Part shown: positions 4,561 to 6,854 of the stretch, piece after piece | Numbering within the stretch: position 1 is the stretch's first letter | Layout of the letters: the number at the start of each line of letters is the position of its first letter | Origin: Verrucomicrobiota bacterium | GTDB taxonomy: Bacteria > Verrucomicrobiota > Verrucomicrobiia > Verrucomicrobiales > DEV007 | Direction of reading: 5' to 3' | Assembly: GCA_027618625.1 (NCBI GenBank) | Contig: JAQCER010000184.1 | Coordinates: forward strand, 1-6,854 | DNA: 6,854 bases | Notes under the pieces: generated by a model | Database searches by the model: none | Told to the model about the DNA's origin: nothing | The model's input: the letters and a program-made list of their open reading frames with translations, nothing else | Made by a program: the position numbers and the translations under genes

Positions 4561-6854
4561 ATGAGAGAACAAGTATTGCTGTTTTGGATCGGATTGGCGT
4601 GCGCTGGGATTTCAGCCGCCCATGGCCAAGCGGCAGGGATTCGTCGTTTAGGCGGAGGGGAGATCTGGTTGGATTTTCGCCCGGCACCGACTTCGATTCC
4701 AAATGCAGCGGTCTCGCGTCAATTCTATCTGGAATCCAGTCGTGACATGGTCAGTTGGGATCAAGTCGACGATATTGATCTCGACAATCCCTATGCATTT
4801 CAGGGGGGGCTGCGGGTTCCTGCTGCCCTGACCGGAGGAGAGCAGCAGTTCTTTCGATTCCGCACAGATCAGACGGTGAGTTACACGACGGACAATGCGG
4901 CCGAGTATCTCGGCTTCGAAGGGACTTTCACGACGGCCTTGTTCGATCGCTATTTCGATAAACCTGCGGATCTTCTCAAAGCCTATCCGGCGCGGGAATA
5001 TCTGGGGGATCTTCCCTGGGATGTCTCGACGGCGGAGTTCTGGAACCTGTTCGATACCGATCCGGCAGTGAACAATGTGGGGCGCGATCCGTTCAAGGAT
5101 GGCTGGCGGGTCGTCGACTACCGCCTGAATGCTGACGAACGGGCGATTCTTGACAAGAATGGATTCGTGGTCAGCGAGCGCCTGGGCACGTATAGTTTTG
5201 GTGATGCCTTCTATGACCTGTGGACAGACGACCTTCCCGTCTACATCTCGACGGATGCTCTGCTCCAGGCATGGCACTTCAGTTTTCAAAAGTGTCTGGA
5301 AGAGACGGATGAAATTGTCATGGCGTATGAGCTTGAGAGTATCCTTTCTGGAATGCGGGCGGGGCTTGGCCTTCAGCGGCCGCTTCATGACAGCGGTGAT
5401 GCATTCCTGCAGCAGGCGTTTCAGGATGCCGATTTATTCCTGACAGTTGCGCACAGTCTCCTGCGAGGTGAAACGCTGCCTCCCGATTTTGCTGTTGCGA
5501 CCGAAGTAGCTGAATTTATTCGCTTAGCGGACGAAAAGGCATTTGTTGGAGTTCTGTCGGATTTTGGTCTGTCGGTTTTTGGTGAAGATCGCATTGTTGA
5601 TTTCACCCAGTTCACACCGCGCGGCCACTATGTGAATTCCGAAGGGCTGACACGCTATTTTAAGAGCATGATGTGGCTTCTGCGTTTCGATTTCAGGCTT
5701 ACACCACCCACGGTCGGCACCATGCCCGAAGAGGACGCAAAGTCGGTCGCGTTGCGGCAACTGGGTGCCGCCGCTCTGCTGACCCAATTGCTGGATGCGT
5801 CCGGTCTGAGCGGTTCCTGGCAATCGATGGAGAATGTGATTGCAGCGGTCGGGGGCTTCGCCGATGCCTTGGTGCCACCGCAGATGGTGGATCTTCTGCA
5901 GGCTGCCGAACTGAAGAATGTTGGCTCGGTGGCAACGGCTGAGATTGCAGATGCCTTGCTGGCTCACCTGTTGGCAGGGTCGCTCGGCATCCAGAACATT
6001 CGCTCACAGGCGGTCATTTCCCCTTTGTCACAGCAGCAGGCAGTCCTGCCGCGATCGTTCACTTTTTTCAGCCAGCGTTTCGTTCTCGATTCCTGGGCGA
6101 TGAGCAAGGTCGTGTTCGACAGCATCATTCACGACGACAACGGCATTCCGGAGTTACGTGACAAAATACAGCGGCGCATCCCAAGCGGCTTGGATGTTGC
6201 TTTCAGCACCCTGGGGAATGACGAAATTCTGCCGCTTGTCGTTCAGCGAATGGAGAATACCAGTGGCAACCGCTGGCGAGACGGTCTGCCTTACCAGAAC
6301 AATCTGGCAGCAGCGAGATCGGTCATCGATGCTCAACCATCGAGCGCTTGGGAGGGGAATGTTTATCACCGCTGGTTGAGCGCACTGCGCGATCTGTCAG
6401 ACTTGCCAGACAATCCTAACGTGCCGCATGCGATGCGAACACAGGCATGGGCGATGAAGGATGCCACCACCCAGCTCGCATCGTGGACACACTTGCGCCA
6501 CGACACGATCCTGTATGCAAAGCAATCTGCCACTGCCCTGACCGTCTGTCTTTATCCCGACGGATACATCGAGCCACGCCCGGCATTCTTGCAGAAGCTT
6601 CGTACGCTCGCGGGCGAGATGCAGAATTTGATTGCAACCTTGCCAGGGGAGGGCACCACGGCATTGGATCGAGTAACATCGGTCGGTAGTCGACATATCG
6701 ACGTCGATCTAGCAGCCTGGAAGGTTTCCCTTTCGAGCGTGTTCAAGAACTTTGCCGATACCGTAGCTCAGCTGGAAGGTCTGGTGGCAAAGGAACTGGC
6801 ACACGAGCCCTTCACGGCAGCTGATCTTGCATTTATCGATGGCCTGATGCAGGG
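4561..6854 (+). CDS. DUF3160 family secreted protein, 5' part, runs off right edge
   Basis: From ATG 4561 the frame is open for 764 codons to the window edge. Residues 1-23 form a signal peptide (MREQ, hydrophobic VLLFWIGLACAGISA, likely cleavage near AHGQA). Residues about 34-102 form a small beta module of the verrucomicrobial type (QFYLESSRDMVSWDQV, then QQFFRFRTDQ). The DUF3160 domain follows, with its characteristic blocks: LPVYISTDALLQAWHFSF (225-242), TPRGHYVNSEGLTRYFKSMMW (352-372), QRFVLDSW (505-512), IPSGLDVAFSTLG (540-552), RWLSAL (604-609), MRTQAWAMKDATTQLASW and LRHDTILYAKQS (625-656), and YPDGYIEPRP (665-674). The family is widespread in bacteria and archaea, and its biochemical function is not established. 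It lies 44 bases after the endonuclease gene on the same strand, separated by the hairpin. There is no Shine-Dalgarno motif. The start is supported by the signal peptide; the next in-frame ATG (4747) would cut into the N-terminal module. Confidence 0.9.
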   Translation, partial: MREQVLLFWIGLACAGISAAHGQAAGIRRLGGGEIWLDFRPAPTSIPNAAVSRQFYLESSRDMVSWDQVDDIDLDNPYAFQGGLRVPAALTGGEQQFFRFRTDQTVSYTTDNAAEYLGFEGTFTTALFDRYFDKPADLLKAYPAREYLGDLPWDVSTAEFWNLFDTDPAVNNVGRDPFKDGWRVVDYRLNADERAILDKNGFVVSERLGTYSFGDAFYDLWTDDLPVYISTDALLQAWHFSFQKCLEETDEIVMAYELESILSGMRAGLGLQRPLHDSGDAFLQQAFQDADLFLTVAHSLLRGETLPPDFAVATEVAEFIRLADEKAFVGVLSDFGLSVFGEDRIVDFTQFTPRGHYVNSEGLTRYFKSMMWLLRFDFRLTPPTVGTMPEEDAKSVALRQLGAAALLTQLLDASGLSGSWQSMENVIAAVGGFADALVPPQMVDLLQAAELKNVGSVATAEIADALLAHLLAGSLGIQNIRSQAVISPLSQQQAVLPRSFTFFSQRFVLDSWAMSKVVFDSIIHDDNGIPELRDKIQRRIPSGLDVAFSTLGNDEILPLVVQRMENTSGNRWRDGLPYQNNLAAARSVIDAQPSSAWEGNVYHRWLSALRDLSDLPDNPNVPHAMRTQAWAMKDATTQLASWTHLRHDTILYAKQSATALTVCLYPDGYIEPRPAFLQKLRTLAGEMQNLIATLPGEGTTALDRVTSVGSRHIDVDLAAWKVSLSSVFKNFADTVAQLEGLVAKELAHEPFTAADLAFIDGLMQ

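Noticed and set aside
3968..5388. Two long minus-strand frames (about 245 residues each)
   Set aside because: They lie antisense to the endonuclease and DUF3160 genes, whose plus-strand frames match known families throughout.
1..6854. CRISPR arrays, insertion sequences, long direct repeats
   Set aside because: No regularly spaced repeats, transposase frames or terminal inverted repeats were seen on either strand.

Overview
This window looks like chromosomal DNA from a member of the Planctomycetes-Verrucomicrobia group, most likely Verrucomicrobia. The assignment is inferred from gene content. There is the start of a planctomycete-type cytochrome c (PSC1/DUF1549-like) protein, a short protein made of W-x3-DP helical repeats, a secreted beta-rich protein with a YQVQ C-terminal module, a CNNM/CBS membrane protein of the subfamily with FICSVFEAVLLS and LNTVAHTVGAAG motifs, and a DUF3160 protein. 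None of the six chosen start codons has a clear AGGAGG-type ribosome binding site.

Layout. Positions 1-373 (minus) hold the 5' end of the heme-motif protein; it runs off the left edge. A 70-base gap separates it from a divergent plus-strand gene (444-884) that looks like the isolated C-terminal part of a longer repeat protein. This converges with a minus-strand gene for a secreted beta protein (906-1784). A 360-base non-coding stretch follows, with one perfect inverted repeat, then a tRNA-Arg(CCG) gene (2145-2216).

The right half is a same-strand cluster. It contains a CNNM/CBS protein (2289-3671), then 2 bases later a protein whose residues ~38-280 match the PmeII-type restriction endonuclease family (3674-4516). 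A 9-bp hairpin follows (4530-4551), then the start of a DUF3160 protein (4561 to the right edge). The first two genes are probably co-transcribed and translationally coupled.

The most unusual point is the endonuclease gene. Its only strong start gives an N-terminus that reads as a signal peptide (basic start, hydrophobic core, ATA-Q cleavage site), and no methyltransferase gene lies anywhere in the window. Its flanking genes encode membrane or exported proteins. A restriction-type nuclease acting outside the cytoplasm would not need a protective methylase, so this may be a periplasmic or secreted DNA-cutting enzyme. That is an inference to be tested, not a demonstrated function.
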